12,145 bases of DNA, taken from Alcaligenaceae bacterium (GTDB lineage Bacteria; Pseudomonadota; Gammaproteobacteria; Burkholderiales; Burkholderiaceae_B). Under the pieces are notes generated by a model. The model did no database searches. It was not told where the DNA came from and worked only from the letters and a program-made list of their open reading frames with translations. Below are positions 1 through 6,898 of this stretch, one piece after another. Location: assembly GCA_012511095.1 (NCBI GenBank), contig JAAZGT010000029.1, positions 1 through 12,145 on the forward strand. Reading direction: 5' to 3'. The translations under genes and the position numbers were made by a program. How positions within the stretch are numbered: position 1 is the first letter of the stretch; each line of letters opens with the position of its first letter.

Positions 1-1
1 A

Positions 2-52
2 CGAGGCCGCACTTTCATTGATAACCGTTTAGACCGTACGCGTAATCGCTAG
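2..52 (+). CDS. 3' end of an upstream gene, possibly surA (periplasmic chaperone / peptidyl-prolyl isomerase)
   Basis: An open frame enters from the left edge and ends at TAG (50-52). It encodes 16 visible residues, RGRTFIDNRLDRTRNR, and lies 25 nt before rsmA on the same strand. Too little is left for a family assignment from sequence alone. In many proteobacteria the gene before rsmA is pdxA or surA. The basic tail with an aromatic/aliphatic pair followed by Asn-Arg resembles the C-terminal beta strand that closes a SurA parvulin domain better than the end of PdxA. The surA name is therefore an inference from context and a weak resemblance. That a coding sequence ends here is more secure, because the short gap to rsmA suggests co-transcription. 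Confidence 0.5.
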   Translation, partial: RGRTFIDNRLDRTRNR

Positions 53-63
53 TTTTAATTCAT

Positions 64-68
64 AAAGG
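64..68 (+). promoter_or_regulatory. Shine-Dalgarno supporting the TTG start of rsmA
   Basis: AAAGG lies 9 nt before the TTG codon at 78. No ATG or GTG in the same frame fits both this site and the conserved N-terminus, so the site decides for a non-ATG start. A UUG start usually lowers initiation efficiency, which would keep RsmA synthesis modest; that consequence is inference. Confidence 0.7.
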
Positions 69-77
69 TAGATTTCA

Positions 78-869
78 TTGGCTCATCAAGCACGCAAGCG
101 ATTTGGTCAACACTTTTTAATCGATGAATATGTCATCGGCGAAATAGTGCGCGCAATTGAACCTAAAAATGATGATCTGATGGTGGAAATCGGTCCTGGC
201 CAATTAGCCATGACCGAGCCGCTTTTAGCTGAGCTAAAGCAACTCACTGTGATCGAAATTGATAGGGATTTAGTGCAGCGACTAGGGCAGTTATATCCAC
301 CAGAGCGTTTGCGCGTGGTCGAGGGTGATGTGCTCAAGGTTGATTTTTCGGAGGTCTTTGCCGAAGACTGTGCAAAAGCTAATAAAAAGCTGCGAGTCGT
401 TGGTAATCTGCCCTACAACATCTCCACCCCGATTTTGTTTCACCTCATGGATTATGTTGACCTGATTGAGGATCAGCATTTTATGCTACAAAAAGAGGTG
501 GTTCTACGTATGATTGCAGAGCCTGGTACCAAGGACTATGGTCGTCTTTCGGTGATGTTACAACAGCGCTATGCCATGGAGGGTTTATTCGAGGTTTCGC
601 CCGAGGCTTTTGACCCACCGCCACGCGTGGACTCAGCTATTGTGCGTATGACGCCACTAGGTGACGATAGGCTTGCACCAGCTGATTACGAGCTGTTTTC
701 TGACATTGTGGCGCAGGCATTTAGTCAACGTCGCAAAATGATTCGTCGTAGCTTAAATCAATGGGGTTTTGATTTTGATGCCTTAGGTATTGATGAAACT
801 GCCCGTGCAGAGGATTTGAGTTTAGAGCAGTTTATTGCCTTAGCAGATGCCGCTTATAACTCAAAATAG
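78..869 (+). CDS. rsmA: RsmA (KsgA), 16S rRNA adenine-1518/1519 dimethyltransferase
   Basis: This cytoplasmic enzyme dimethylates two adjacent adenines in the 3'-terminal hairpin of 16S rRNA using S-adenosylmethionine, a late step in 30S assembly; its loss gives kasugamycin resistance in the family. The 263-residue product is of normal length. It opens with the family signature KRFGQHFL (residues 7-14). The SAM-binding loop EIGPG is at 37-41, the acidic residue ending the next strand is E60, and D84 follows in EGDV. The catalytic NLPY motif is at 110-113, followed by NIS. The C-terminal helical domain contains FSQRRKMIRRSL. The start is TTG at 78, chosen because AAAGG (64-68) lies 9 nt upstream and the family signature begins only a few residues later. 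It follows the probable surA end by 25 nt and converges on gloA across a strong terminator. Confidence 0.96.
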   Translation: MAHQARKRFGQHFLIDEYVIGEIVRAIEPKNDDLMVEIGPGQLAMTEPLLAELKQLTVIEIDRDLVQRLGQLYPPERLRVVEGDVLKVDFSEVFAEDCAKANKKLRVVGNLPYNISTPILFHLMDYVDLIEDQHFMLQKEVVLRMIAEPGTKDYGRLSVMLQQRYAMEGLFEVSPEAFDPPPRVDSAIVRMTPLGDDRLAPADYELFSDIVAQAFSQRRKMIRRSLNQWGFDFDALGIDETARAEDLSLEQFIALADAAYNSK

Positions 870-884
870 TCTTATAAAATGCTA

Positions 885-920
885 AAAGCCTCAGTTTTTG
901 TCATTAAAAACTGAGGCTTT
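885..920. terminator. Bidirectional intrinsic terminator between convergent rsmA and gloA
   Basis: The arms 885-899 (AAAGCCTCAGTTTTT) and 906-920 (AAAAACTGAGGCTTT) are perfect reverse complements, forming a 15-bp stem with a 6-nt loop. On the minus strand the stem runs into TTTTAGCATTTTAT, a reasonable U-tract for gloA-side transcripts. On the plus strand the tract CTTTAACACTTT is poorer but usable for rsmA. Its place between two converging stop codons fits a shared terminator. Confidence 0.9.
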
Positions 921-946
921 AACACTTTAGGAAGCTAAATAAGGGC

Positions 947-1360
947 TTATCTTAAGCCTACGCCTGGAGCTTCCATGTCTTTTCTTTCGATAAACTCGAT
1001 TTTATAACCGTCTGGATCCTCTACAAAGGCGATAACAGTCTCTCCACCAAGTACTGGACCCGCTTCGCGAGTTACCTTACCGCCAGCGGCTTTGACCTTT
1101 TCACACGCTTCGTAGGCACAAGGTACACCTATTGCAATATGTCCATAAGCCGTACCCATTTCGTATTCCTCAACACCGTAGTTATAAGTAAGCTCAATCT
1201 CAGCTTGTTCAGGGTTTGAAGCATAGCCAAGAAAAGCTAATTTGTACTTATATTCAGGGTTATCTGAGGTACGAAGTAATTTCATCCCTAATACATTGGT
1301 GTAAAAATCAATAGAGCGTTCTAAATTACCCACGCGAAGCATGGTATGCAATAACAACAT
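947..1360 (-). CDS. gloA: Lactoylglutathione lyase (glyoxalase I)
   Basis: Glyoxalase I converts the hemithioacetal of methylglyoxal and glutathione into S-lactoylglutathione, the first step of methylglyoxal detoxification in the cytosol. The 137-residue protein is a single vicinal-oxygen-chelate domain of normal bacterial length. All four metal ligands known from E. coli GloA are present at the same numbering: H5, E56, H74 and E122. SIDFYTNVLGMKLLR (16-30) and FVEDPDGYKIEFIER (112-126) are typical family blocks. Lacking the long insertions of the Zn-type enzymes, it is expected to be a Ni/Co-activated homodimer; this is inference from length. The ATG start is supported by AGGAG 5 nt upstream and by H5 falling at its usual place. 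It is the last gene of the minus-strand cluster, 50 nt after plsC, and ends at a strong terminator. Confidence 0.96.
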   Translation of the reverse strand: MLLLHTMLRVGNLERSIDFYTNVLGMKLLRTSDNPEYKYKLAFLGYASNPEQAEIELTYNYGVEEYEMGTAYGHIAIGVPCAYEACEKVKAAGGKVTREAGPVLGGETVIAFVEDPDGYKIEFIERKDMEAPGVGLR

Positions 1361-1385
1361 AGGAACTCCTAATAAATTAGTCTAA

Positions 1386-1401
1386 AAGCTTAAATAAGCT
1401 T
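1386..1401. repeat. Small AAGCTT dyad in the plsC-gloA gap
   Basis: AAGCTT occurs at 1386-1391 and again at 1396-1401, giving a 6-bp inverted repeat around AAAT (7 bp if the loop is drawn as AA). An overlapping palindrome GCTTATAAGC covers 1398-1407. The 50-nt gap is the longest inside the cluster, so a weak hairpin here could mark a processing or pausing site. It is AT-rich with a short T-run, so I do not call it a terminator. Confidence 0.3.
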
Positions 1402-1410
1402 ATAAGCATT

Positions 1411-2184
1411 TTACCCTTTATTTTTAACGCTGTAGCTAGGCGTATCAGCTGGGTCGCTGCTTTGGTAATCCTCAGGGTTGAGACGAATCATTTCAGACTC
1501 GATCCAGTGCTCGACCTCGGCATTAATCTCATCACTGCTACGTTCACCTGGTTTAATTGCTGGGCCAAAAGAAATAGTGACAGTGCCAGGTTTCTTAACA
1601 AAGGAGTTTTTAGGCCATAGCTTACCGGCATTATGTGCTACAGGGATAATATCGGTTTGAGTGTGCATGGATAAACGCACGCCCCCTGGTTTGTAGCGTC
1701 CCTTGTGGCCCACAGGGGTGCGTGTACCCTCGGGAAATAGAACCGGTGAGCGGCCTTGTGCAATCCGCTTGGAACCGATGCGCAACACTTGACGCAAAGC
1801 CTCTGAGGATTTGCCGCGGTCGATAGCAATGTTGTCTATGCTCGCAAGGGCCCATCCAAAGAGTGGGATGTATTCTAAGACTTTTTTATAGACAAAAACG
1901 ACTGGATAGGGGGTAAACCAAGGCATAAATAAGGTTTCATAAGCTGACTGATGTTTGACTAAATAAATCACTTGACGATCAGTTGGAATGTTTTCCTTGC
2001 CGATAACCTCGTAGCGAATGCCTAAAATAACCTTCGCTAAATAAATTAGAAATCGTGGCCATAGAACAGCGAATTTATAACGCTTATAAAGAGGAAATGG
2101 CCTAGCCAATAAAATTAAAGGCCCAAAAGTTAATGCAGTAACTACAAAGCAGAGAGCAAAGATTACCGCGCGAATAAAGTTCAT
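1411..2184 (-). CDS. plsC: 1-acyl-sn-glycerol-3-phosphate acyltransferase (PlsC family)
   Basis: PlsC-family enzymes acylate lysophosphatidic acid to phosphatidic acid, the precursor of membrane phospholipids, at the inner membrane. The 257-residue protein starts with a hydrophobic segment (about residues 4-27, a likely membrane anchor). The acyltransferase core shows KHQSAYE at 77-83 and FPEGTR at 150-155. The first motif is HX4E (H78, E83) rather than the textbook HX4D; I recall KHQSxxE variants as common in this subgroup, so it is probably active. The start has AGGGGG (2192-2197) upstream and lies 11 nt after the gmhB stop. Neighbouring gmhB makes an LPS precursor, giving an envelope theme. 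A lysolipid or ornithine-lipid acyltransferase role cannot be excluded from sequence. Confidence 0.88.
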   Translation of the reverse strand: MNFIRAVIFALCFVVTALTFGPLILLARPFPLYKRYKFAVLWPRFLIYLAKVILGIRYEVIGKENIPTDRQVIYLVKHQSAYETLFMPWFTPYPVVFVYKKVLEYIPLFGWALASIDNIAIDRGKSSEALRQVLRIGSKRIAQGRSPVLFPEGTRTPVGHKGRYKPGGVRLSMHTQTDIIPVAHNAGKLWPKNSFVKKPGTVTISFGPAIKPGERSSDEINAEVEHWIESEMIRLNPEDYQSSDPADTPSYSVKNKG

Positions 2185-2195
2185 CGTGCAACCCC

Positions 2196-2756
2196 CTAGT
2201 TAAGTGCTACTTTGGATTGGTTTAATAAGTTATTAACCACAGCAGCTAAGTTGTCGCTAATTGGGATGTCTTTGTCAAAGGCTGGATCTTGTCGTGTTTT
2301 CTCACCATTGCCCGTCAGTACTAGCCAAGGCTTAAAGCCCACTTTAGCAGCGGCTTGAAGATCGCGTAAAGAGTCGCCAATGGCATAGATATCACTGGTG
2401 CGCTCTAGTTTATAGCGTTGTTTAATCTCTTCGAACATGCCAGGAGCAGGTTTGCGACAAGAGCAGTTATCTTCGGGCTTGTGCGGACAGATGAAAATAG
2501 CATCAATGACACCGCCTTTTTCTGCTAGTAATTGACGCATTTTTGCATGCATATCGGCTAAGTGATCCATGGTGAAGTAACCACGACCAATGCCTGATTG
2601 ATTGCTTGCAATCACTACCTTATAGCCAGCTGAATTTAGACGTGTGATGGCTTCAAGACTGCCCGGTAACGGCTCCCACTCGTCAGCGCTTTTAATGTAG
2701 TCCGGAGAGTCTTTGTTAATGACACCGTCTCTGTCCAGAATAATTAATTTGGGCAT
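2196..2756 (-). CDS. gmhB: D-glycero-beta-D-manno-heptose-1,7-bisphosphate 7-phosphatase
   Basis: GmhB removes the 7-phosphate from heptose bisphosphate during synthesis of ADP-heptose for the LPS inner core. This is a compact HAD-superfamily (HisB-N type) protein of 186 residues. Motif I is LDRDGVIN (7-14), with nucleophile D8 and acid/base D10. Motif II is ASNQSGIGRG (50-59). The zinc site typical of GmhB is visible as C90, H92, C98 and C100 with a short CxHx5CxC spacing, followed by RKPAPGM. Motif IV is GDSLRD (127-132). The start has AAAGGA a few bases upstream and lies 27 nt after glyS. The C-terminal 25 or so residues are poorly conserved. HisB-type histidinol phosphatase is a less likely alternative, given the context and the absence of his genes. 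Confidence 0.93.
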   Translation of the reverse strand: MPKLIILDRDGVINKDSPDYIKSADEWEPLPGSLEAITRLNSAGYKVVIASNQSGIGRGYFTMDHLADMHAKMRQLLAEKGGVIDAIFICPHKPEDNCSCRKPAPGMFEEIKQRYKLERTSDIYAIGDSLRDLQAAAKVGFKPWLVLTGNGEKTRQDPAFDKDIPISDNLAAVVNNLLNQSKVALN

Positions 2757-2783
2757 CTTGAATCCTTTAAATAGCTTAACAAA

Positions 2784-4913
2784 TTAGGCTAAACAAGAAA
2801 TATCTGCAATTAAGTTCATGGTGCTGTGAAGGCGCTGTAGTAACGCTAAGCGGTTAGCGCGTACTGCGGCATCATCTGCCATCACCATAACATCATTGAA
2901 GAAATTATCGACTGCAGGGCGAACTGTAGCCATTAAGCTCATACTGCCAGTAAAGTCTTTATCAGCAAATAACGCAGTGGCCTTAGGCTCAACTTCTTGT
3001 AACACCGTAAATAGTTCTTTTTCGGCACCGTCTTCGAGTAAGCTTTCATTAAGCTCAACGAGCTCATCTTCGGCACGACGCAGTAAGTTACCAATACGCT
3101 TATTGGCTGCAGCTAAACTCTCTGCCTCTTCGAGTTGAGAGAAAGCTTCAATTGCATCAATACGCTCAGGAATTTGATCTAATGGTGGGTTAACTGCTAA
3201 TACTGCATCAATTATGCCCTTACTGTGAGCATTTTGTAATTGGTTGCGGTAGCGTTCTAAGATAAACTCATAAACCTCTTGGGCGGTGTTAGGGTTAATT
3301 TCGCTCTTGGCATCAAATAATCCTGCTGACTCATTTAATAGAGCAGGCAGGTCTAATTGCGCACCAGAAACACCCTCAAGTTTGGCTTGTTTTAGCCACT
3401 CATAGGCACTAATAATGCCTAGCGCAGCGCGACGTAAGCCATAAGGGTCACGCTCACCAGTTGGGATTGAGCCAATGCCCCAAATACCCATAAGCGTTTC
3501 GATACGCTCGGCCACAAATAGAATTAAAGCGGTTAAGCCTTTTTTATCGTGATCTAGGTTAATGCGCACATCATATTGGTGTGCTAATGCTTCGCAAACC
3601 TCATCATTGTCTTTTTCATTAGCAGCATAATAGGCTGCCATTACACCCTGAAGCTCTGGGAATTCACCCACCATTAAGGAGGTAAGGTCAGCTTTGGCTA
3701 AATAAGCAGCGCGCTCAGCTTGGGCACCATCAACGCCTAATTGCTTAGCTATCGCTGCAGCTAAACGTTGTACACGCTCAGTACGTTGTAGTTGTGAGCC
3801 TAAACGGTTGTGATAAACCACATTAGCTAATTGCTCAACACGTTCGCTTTGAGGGGTTTTCTTATCGGTGTCAAAGAAGAATTGCGCATCTGCTAAACGT
3901 GGGCGAACCACACGCTCATTACCCTCAATAATATTTCTAGGGTCAGCTAAATGCATATTACTTACGATGAGGAAACGGTTATCTAGTTTGCCAGTAGCCT
4001 TATCAAATAGCGGGAAATACTTTTGATTTAAGCGCATGGTTAGGATTAAGCACTCTTGTGGTACCTCTAAGAACTCGCGGTCAAATTGACCTACGTATAC
4101 GCTAGGGTGCTCAACTAAGGCGTTAACCTCATCAAGTAGGGATCCCACCTCTGGGTCATCACCAATTGTGGTGTTTAAAGACTCAGCTGTTTTTAGTAGC
4201 TCTTGCTCGATCATGTCTTTGCGTTTTTGGTACTCAGCAATGACCATGCCCTCTGTGGCTAAACGATCCTCATATTCCTCGGCATTAGCTAAGGAAATGG
4301 TTGCCTTGCCCATAAAGCGGTGCCCCTCGGTCACGCGGTCTGAATTGAGGCCGAGTGCTTGGGCTGGTAGCACCTCATCACCATGTAGAACGACTAAACG
4401 GTGCGCAGGACGCACAAAGCGTACGGTGGTGCTGCGATCGCTAAGCTGATAGCGCATTACCTTAGGAATAGGTAAGGACGTAATACAGTGTTCAACAATT
4501 TCTTGGATACGATTTTTTAGGATAGCGCCTGGCGCTTTACCACGAGCAAATAAGAAATCTTGTTTGCCATCAGGCTCTTGACTGAGGTCTGCAACCGTTA
4601 AGTGACTTAAACCTCTAGCCTCTAAGCGCTTAGTTAAGGCAGGGGTAGCATTGCCATCAGCATCTAAACCCACCTTGACTGGCATGAGCTTTTCAACATA
4701 ATCTTGCTCAGGTGCTTGCTCTAAAACTTTGTCGATCAGAATGGCTAAGCGTCTTGGTGTCGCAAAGTGGCGACACTGATAGCCCTCAACTAAGAGGGAT
4801 AGTTTTTTAAGATCATTTTCGATGGATTGGGCAAAAGCATCGCCTAAGCGCTGTAAAGCTTTTGGAGGTAACTCCTCAGTTAGGAGCTCGATTAATAATG
4901 CTTTGTTAGTCAT
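2784..4913 (-). CDS. glyS: Glycyl-tRNA synthetase, beta subunit
   Basis: GlyS is the large subunit of the bacterial alpha2beta2 glycyl-tRNA synthetase and mainly binds tRNA-Gly. The product has 709 residues, close to the usual ~690. The N-terminus ALLIELLTEELPPKAL (5-20) is a family signature. A block containing KADLTSLMVGEFPELQG at about 404-420 belongs to the HD-like central part. GIGSIPTGERDPYGLRRAA (about 480-498) is also diagnostic. The C-terminal ~100 residues match the helical anticodon-binding (DALR-like) region, ending near the invariant-looking stretch with DNFFNDVMVMADD. The start lies 1 nt after the glyQ stop, with a perfect SD inside glyQ. The subunits must be made in equal amounts, which tight coupling would favour (inference). 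Confidence 0.97.
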   Translation of the reverse strand: MTNKALLIELLTEELPPKALQRLGDAFAQSIENDLKKLSLLVEGYQCRHFATPRRLAILIDKVLEQAPEQDYVEKLMPVKVGLDADGNATPALTKRLEARGLSHLTVADLSQEPDGKQDFLFARGKAPGAILKNRIQEIVEHCITSLPIPKVMRYQLSDRSTTVRFVRPAHRLVVLHGDEVLPAQALGLNSDRVTEGHRFMGKATISLANAEEYEDRLATEGMVIAEYQKRKDMIEQELLKTAESLNTTIGDDPEVGSLLDEVNALVEHPSVYVGQFDREFLEVPQECLILTMRLNQKYFPLFDKATGKLDNRFLIVSNMHLADPRNIIEGNERVVRPRLADAQFFFDTDKKTPQSERVEQLANVVYHNRLGSQLQRTERVQRLAAAIAKQLGVDGAQAERAAYLAKADLTSLMVGEFPELQGVMAAYYAANEKDNDEVCEALAHQYDVRINLDHDKKGLTALILFVAERIETLMGIWGIGSIPTGERDPYGLRRAALGIISAYEWLKQAKLEGVSGAQLDLPALLNESAGLFDAKSEINPNTAQEVYEFILERYRNQLQNAHSKGIIDAVLAVNPPLDQIPERIDAIEAFSQLEEAESLAAANKRIGNLLRRAEDELVELNESLLEDGAEKELFTVLQEVEPKATALFADKDFTGSMSLMATVRPAVDNFFNDVMVMADDAAVRANRLALLQRLHSTMNLIADISCLA

Positions 4914-4914
4914 T

Positions 4915-5823
4915 TTATTTTGCCTCCTTATTAGCAGTTTGCTTAAGCATAGGGAAGCCTAATTGCTCTCTTGAATCGTAATAACATTGGGCCACGCCAC
5001 GCGATAGGTTACGAATACGTGCAATATAGGTAGCACGCTCGGTCACACTAATAGCGCCGCGCGCATCTAATAGGTTGAAAATATGAGCTGCTTTTAATAC
5101 TTGCTCATAAGCCGGAAGGGCTAGAGAAAGCTCAACTAAATGCTGGGCGTTTTTCTCATGATCATTAAAGTGACGGAATAGCACCTCGACATCGGCAATT
5201 TCAAAGTTGTACTTAGATTGCTCAACCTCGTTTTGGTGGAATACGTCGCGGTAATACACATTATTACCCTGTAAGTCGGTGGTCCACACTAAGTCGTAGA
5301 CACTTTCTACGTTTTGTAGGTACATGGCTAAGCGCTCAATACCGTAGGTGATTTCACCCGTAGTAGCTGAACAGTCTAAGCCACCAACTTGCTGGAAGTA
5401 AGTAAACTGAGTGACTTCCATACCGTTTAGCCAAACCTCCCAGCCTAAACCCCAAGCACCAAGTGTTGGGTTTTCCCAGTCATCTTCGACAAAGCGAATA
5501 TCATGCTCTTCGGGATTAATCCCTAAGGCTCTTAAAGAATCCAAATAAAGGTCAATAATATTACTTGGAGCAGGCTTTAAGGCCACCTGATATTGATAAT
5601 AATGCTGAAGACGGTTAGGGTTCTCACCGTAGCGACCATCATTAGGGCGACGAGATGGTTGCACATAAGCCGCATACCAAGGCTCAGGGCCAATGGCTCT
5701 TAAAAAAGTGGCGGTGTGTGAAGTACCTGCACCTACCTCCATATCGTAGGGCTGAAGGAGGGTGCATCCCTGAGCACCCCAATAATTTTCTAATGTAAGA
5801 ATAATTTGCTGAAAGCTAAGCAT
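4915..5823 (-). CDS. glyQ: Glycyl-tRNA synthetase, alpha subunit
   Basis: GlyQ carries the class II catalytic core that activates glycine with ATP and charges tRNA-Gly together with GlyS. The 302 residues match the family length. QPYDMEVGAGTSH (24-36) and the stretch from QPSRRPNDGRYGENPNR (55-71) contain the ATP-binding motif 2 region. TYGIERLAMYL (around 158-168) is class II motif 3 with its conserved arginine. The start MLSFQQIILTLENYW is the canonical N-terminus, so this ATG is secure although the upstream bases (GGTAAATGTCTTAGC) hold no good Shine-Dalgarno; an ATG 10 nt upstream is followed immediately by a stop codon. It is the first gene of the minus-strand cluster and is transcribed away from the enoyl-CoA hydratase gene. 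Confidence 0.97.
   Translation of the reverse strand: MLSFQQIILTLENYWGAQGCTLLQPYDMEVGAGTSHTATFLRAIGPEPWYAAYVQPSRRPNDGRYGENPNRLQHYYQYQVALKPAPSNIIDLYLDSLRALGINPEEHDIRFVEDDWENPTLGAWGLGWEVWLNGMEVTQFTYFQQVGGLDCSATTGEITYGIERLAMYLQNVESVYDLVWTTDLQGNNVYYRDVFHQNEVEQSKYNFEIADVEVLFRHFNDHEKNAQHLVELSLALPAYEQVLKAAHIFNLLDARGAISVTERATYIARIRNLSRGVAQCYYDSREQLGFPMLKQTANKEAK
4923..4930 (-). promoter_or_regulatory. Perfect Shine-Dalgarno of glyS inside the 3' end of glyQ
   Basis: Read on the minus strand the site is TAAGGAGG, a full anti-SD match 9 nt before the glyS ATG. It overlaps the Asn-Lys-Glu-Ala codons that end GlyQ. With only one base between the glyQ stop and the glyS start, ribosomes can reinitiate efficiently. 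Confidence 0.85.
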
Positions 5824-5919
5824 GCTAAGACATTTACCAAAAATTTAATTAACCCACAATTTTAAGATATTTGAGCTTATAAAACATGGAATAGGCGCAA
5901 ATAGCATATTTTCCTATCT

Positions 5920-5938
5920 GCAAAAGAGAATCATTTGC
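5920..5938. promoter_or_regulatory. Candidate Fur box
   Basis: GCAAAAGAGAATCATTTGC agrees with the classical 19-bp Fur consensus at 13 of 19 positions, including the central AATCATT, and is bounded by its own inverted arms GCAAA/TTTGC. It sits 104 bp before the hydratase ATG and 96 bp before the glyQ ATG. Downstream lies an iron-sulfur fumarase, a plausible iron-responsive target. The match is moderate and the background AT-rich, so this is a hypothesis. Confidence 0.4.
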
Positions 5939-5973
5939 AATTTGTTGCTTGCTACAGTGGTTTAAGCTAGTAG

Positions 5974-5985
5974 GCTAAAATTAGC
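5974..5985. repeat. Short dyad overlapping a -10-like sequence
   Basis: GCTAAAATTAGC is a perfect palindrome with arms GCTAA/TTAGC. It contains the hexamer TAAAAT (5976-5981), a possible -10 element for the rightward operon. It could be an operator half or a chance AT-rich palindrome. Confidence 0.25.
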
Positions 5986-6042
5986 AGTAAAATCATGAAC
6001 TGAAGAATTTATGTAACAATAAAAACACAAGAGGAGATAAAA

Positions 6043-6813
6043 ATGTCAGAAGCCTTGGTCTTAACCGAGAAAAGAGGGCGTGTCCTTATAATTACGATTA
6101 ATCGTCCACAATCACGCAATGCCTTAACCTACGAAACCTCATTTGCTTTAGCCGATGCTATTGATGAGCTAGAAAATAATGATGAGCTCTCATTAGGTAT
6201 CCTACGTGGTCAAGGGGATCATTTCTGTGCTGGCATGGACTTAAAGGAGTTTGCCAAGACTCAGCGTCGTGCCGTGGTGCCAGGCCGTGGTTTAGGTGGT
6301 CTGTGTGAGGCCTTACCTAAAAAGCCGTTAATTGCTGCAGTTGAAGGTTATGCTTTAGCGGGCGGTTTTGAATTATGTTTGGCTTGTGATTTAATTATTG
6401 CAACCAGTACAGCAAAATTTGGTTTACCAGAGGCGAAGCGCGGATTAGTGCCGGGTTCGGGTGGTATGTTACGCTTCCCGCATCGTGTGCCTTATCCAAT
6501 TGCTATGGAGATTTTGCTGACAGGTGATATGCTAACGTCACAACGTGCTTATGATTTAGGCTTAATTAATCAAGTTGTTGAGCCTGGTCAAGCCCTAGAG
6601 GCCGCATTAGCAATGGCCGATAAGATTGCTGCCAATGGTCCTTTAGCTTTACAAGTTATTAAGCAGGTGGTTAACGAGGCTCGGACTTGGAGCAATCAAG
6701 ATATGTTTGCTCTGCAGCAGCCACGCATGCAGCATATCTTTAGCTCTGAAGACGCCAAAGAGGGCGCTACCGCTTTTGCAGAAAAACGTGATCCAGTTTG
6801 GAAGGGTCGTTAG
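6043..6813 (+). CDS. Enoyl-CoA hydratase/isomerase (crotonase) family protein
   Basis: Crotonase-fold enzymes stabilise an enolate of an acyl-CoA thioester; many hydrate 2-trans-enoyl-CoA in fatty-acid or amino-acid breakdown. The 256-residue length is typical. Oxyanion-hole strands are DHFCAGMDLKEF (59-70) and the segment around YALAGGFELCLACD (103-116). Both glutamates that catalyse hydration in true crotonases are present by alignment to the rat enzyme: E110 in GGFEL and E130 in GLPEAKRG. The C-terminal part ends EGATAFAEKRDPVWKGR, also typical. GAGGAG (6031-6036), 6 nt upstream, fixes the ATG. It is followed after 85 nt by a fumarase on the same strand. Retained glutamates make hydratase activity likely, but the acyl-CoA substrate cannot be told; no other beta-oxidation gene is nearby. 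Confidence 0.88.
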   Translation: MSEALVLTEKRGRVLIITINRPQSRNALTYETSFALADAIDELENNDELSLGILRGQGDHFCAGMDLKEFAKTQRRAVVPGRGLGGLCEALPKKPLIAAVEGYALAGGFELCLACDLIIATSTAKFGLPEAKRGLVPGSGGMLRFPHRVPYPIAMEILLTGDMLTSQRAYDLGLINQVVEPGQALEAALAMADKIAANGPLALQVIKQVVNEARTWSNQDMFALQQPRMQHIFSSEDAKEGATAFAEKRDPVWKGR

Positions 6814-6834
6814 TTTTTCTTAGAATAGCAACCA

Positions 6835-6860
6835 AAGGCTAAGTATGATTGCTTAGTCTT
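6835..6860 (+). terminator. Weak hairpin between the hydratase and fumarase genes (possible attenuator)
   Basis: AAGGCTAAG (6835-6843) pairs along its full length with CTTAGTCTT (6852-6860), with one G-U pair and an 8-nt loop. It is followed by ATTGTTTGAATATTGTTTT, T-rich but interrupted. A leaky terminator, or a stable 3' end that lets the two genes be expressed at different levels, is plausible. It is not a strong terminator. Confidence 0.35.
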
Positions 6861-6898
6861 ATTGTTTGAATATTGTTTTAATCTTAAAGGTTATATCT

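Larger units (their letters stand above)
5824..6042. promoter_or_regulatory. Divergent intergenic region between glyQ and the enoyl-CoA hydratase gene
   Basis: These 219 AT-rich bases must hold the promoters for glyQ (leftward) and for the hydratase (rightward). I cannot assign either -35/-10 pair with conviction: on the plus strand TAAAAT occurs at 5976-5981 and 5988-5993, but neither has a good -35 at 16-18 bp. Two dyads are visible: a Fur-like 19-mer at 5920-5938, and GCTAAAATTAGC at 5974-5985, which overlaps the first -10-like hexamer. No small gene with a credible ribosome site is seen. Confidence 0.6.

Noticed and set aside
1386..1407. AAGCTT dyads between plsC and gloA as a terminator
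   Set aside because: The stem is AT-rich and short, the T-run has only four bases, and it lies inside an evident same-strand cluster.
4168..4449. A 93-codon plus-strand frame antisense to glyS
   Set aside because: Serine-rich shadow of glyS codons, with no ribosome site and no family resemblance.
5831..5833. An alternative ATG 10 nt before the glyQ start
   Set aside because: It is followed after one codon by a stop (ATG TCT TAG), so it cannot start GlyQ.
6866..6898. An 11-codon extension of the fumarase frame from a TTG at 6866
   Set aside because: No ribosome site precedes it, the added residues are hydrophobic without family support, and the ATG at 6899 has AAAGG at good spacing.
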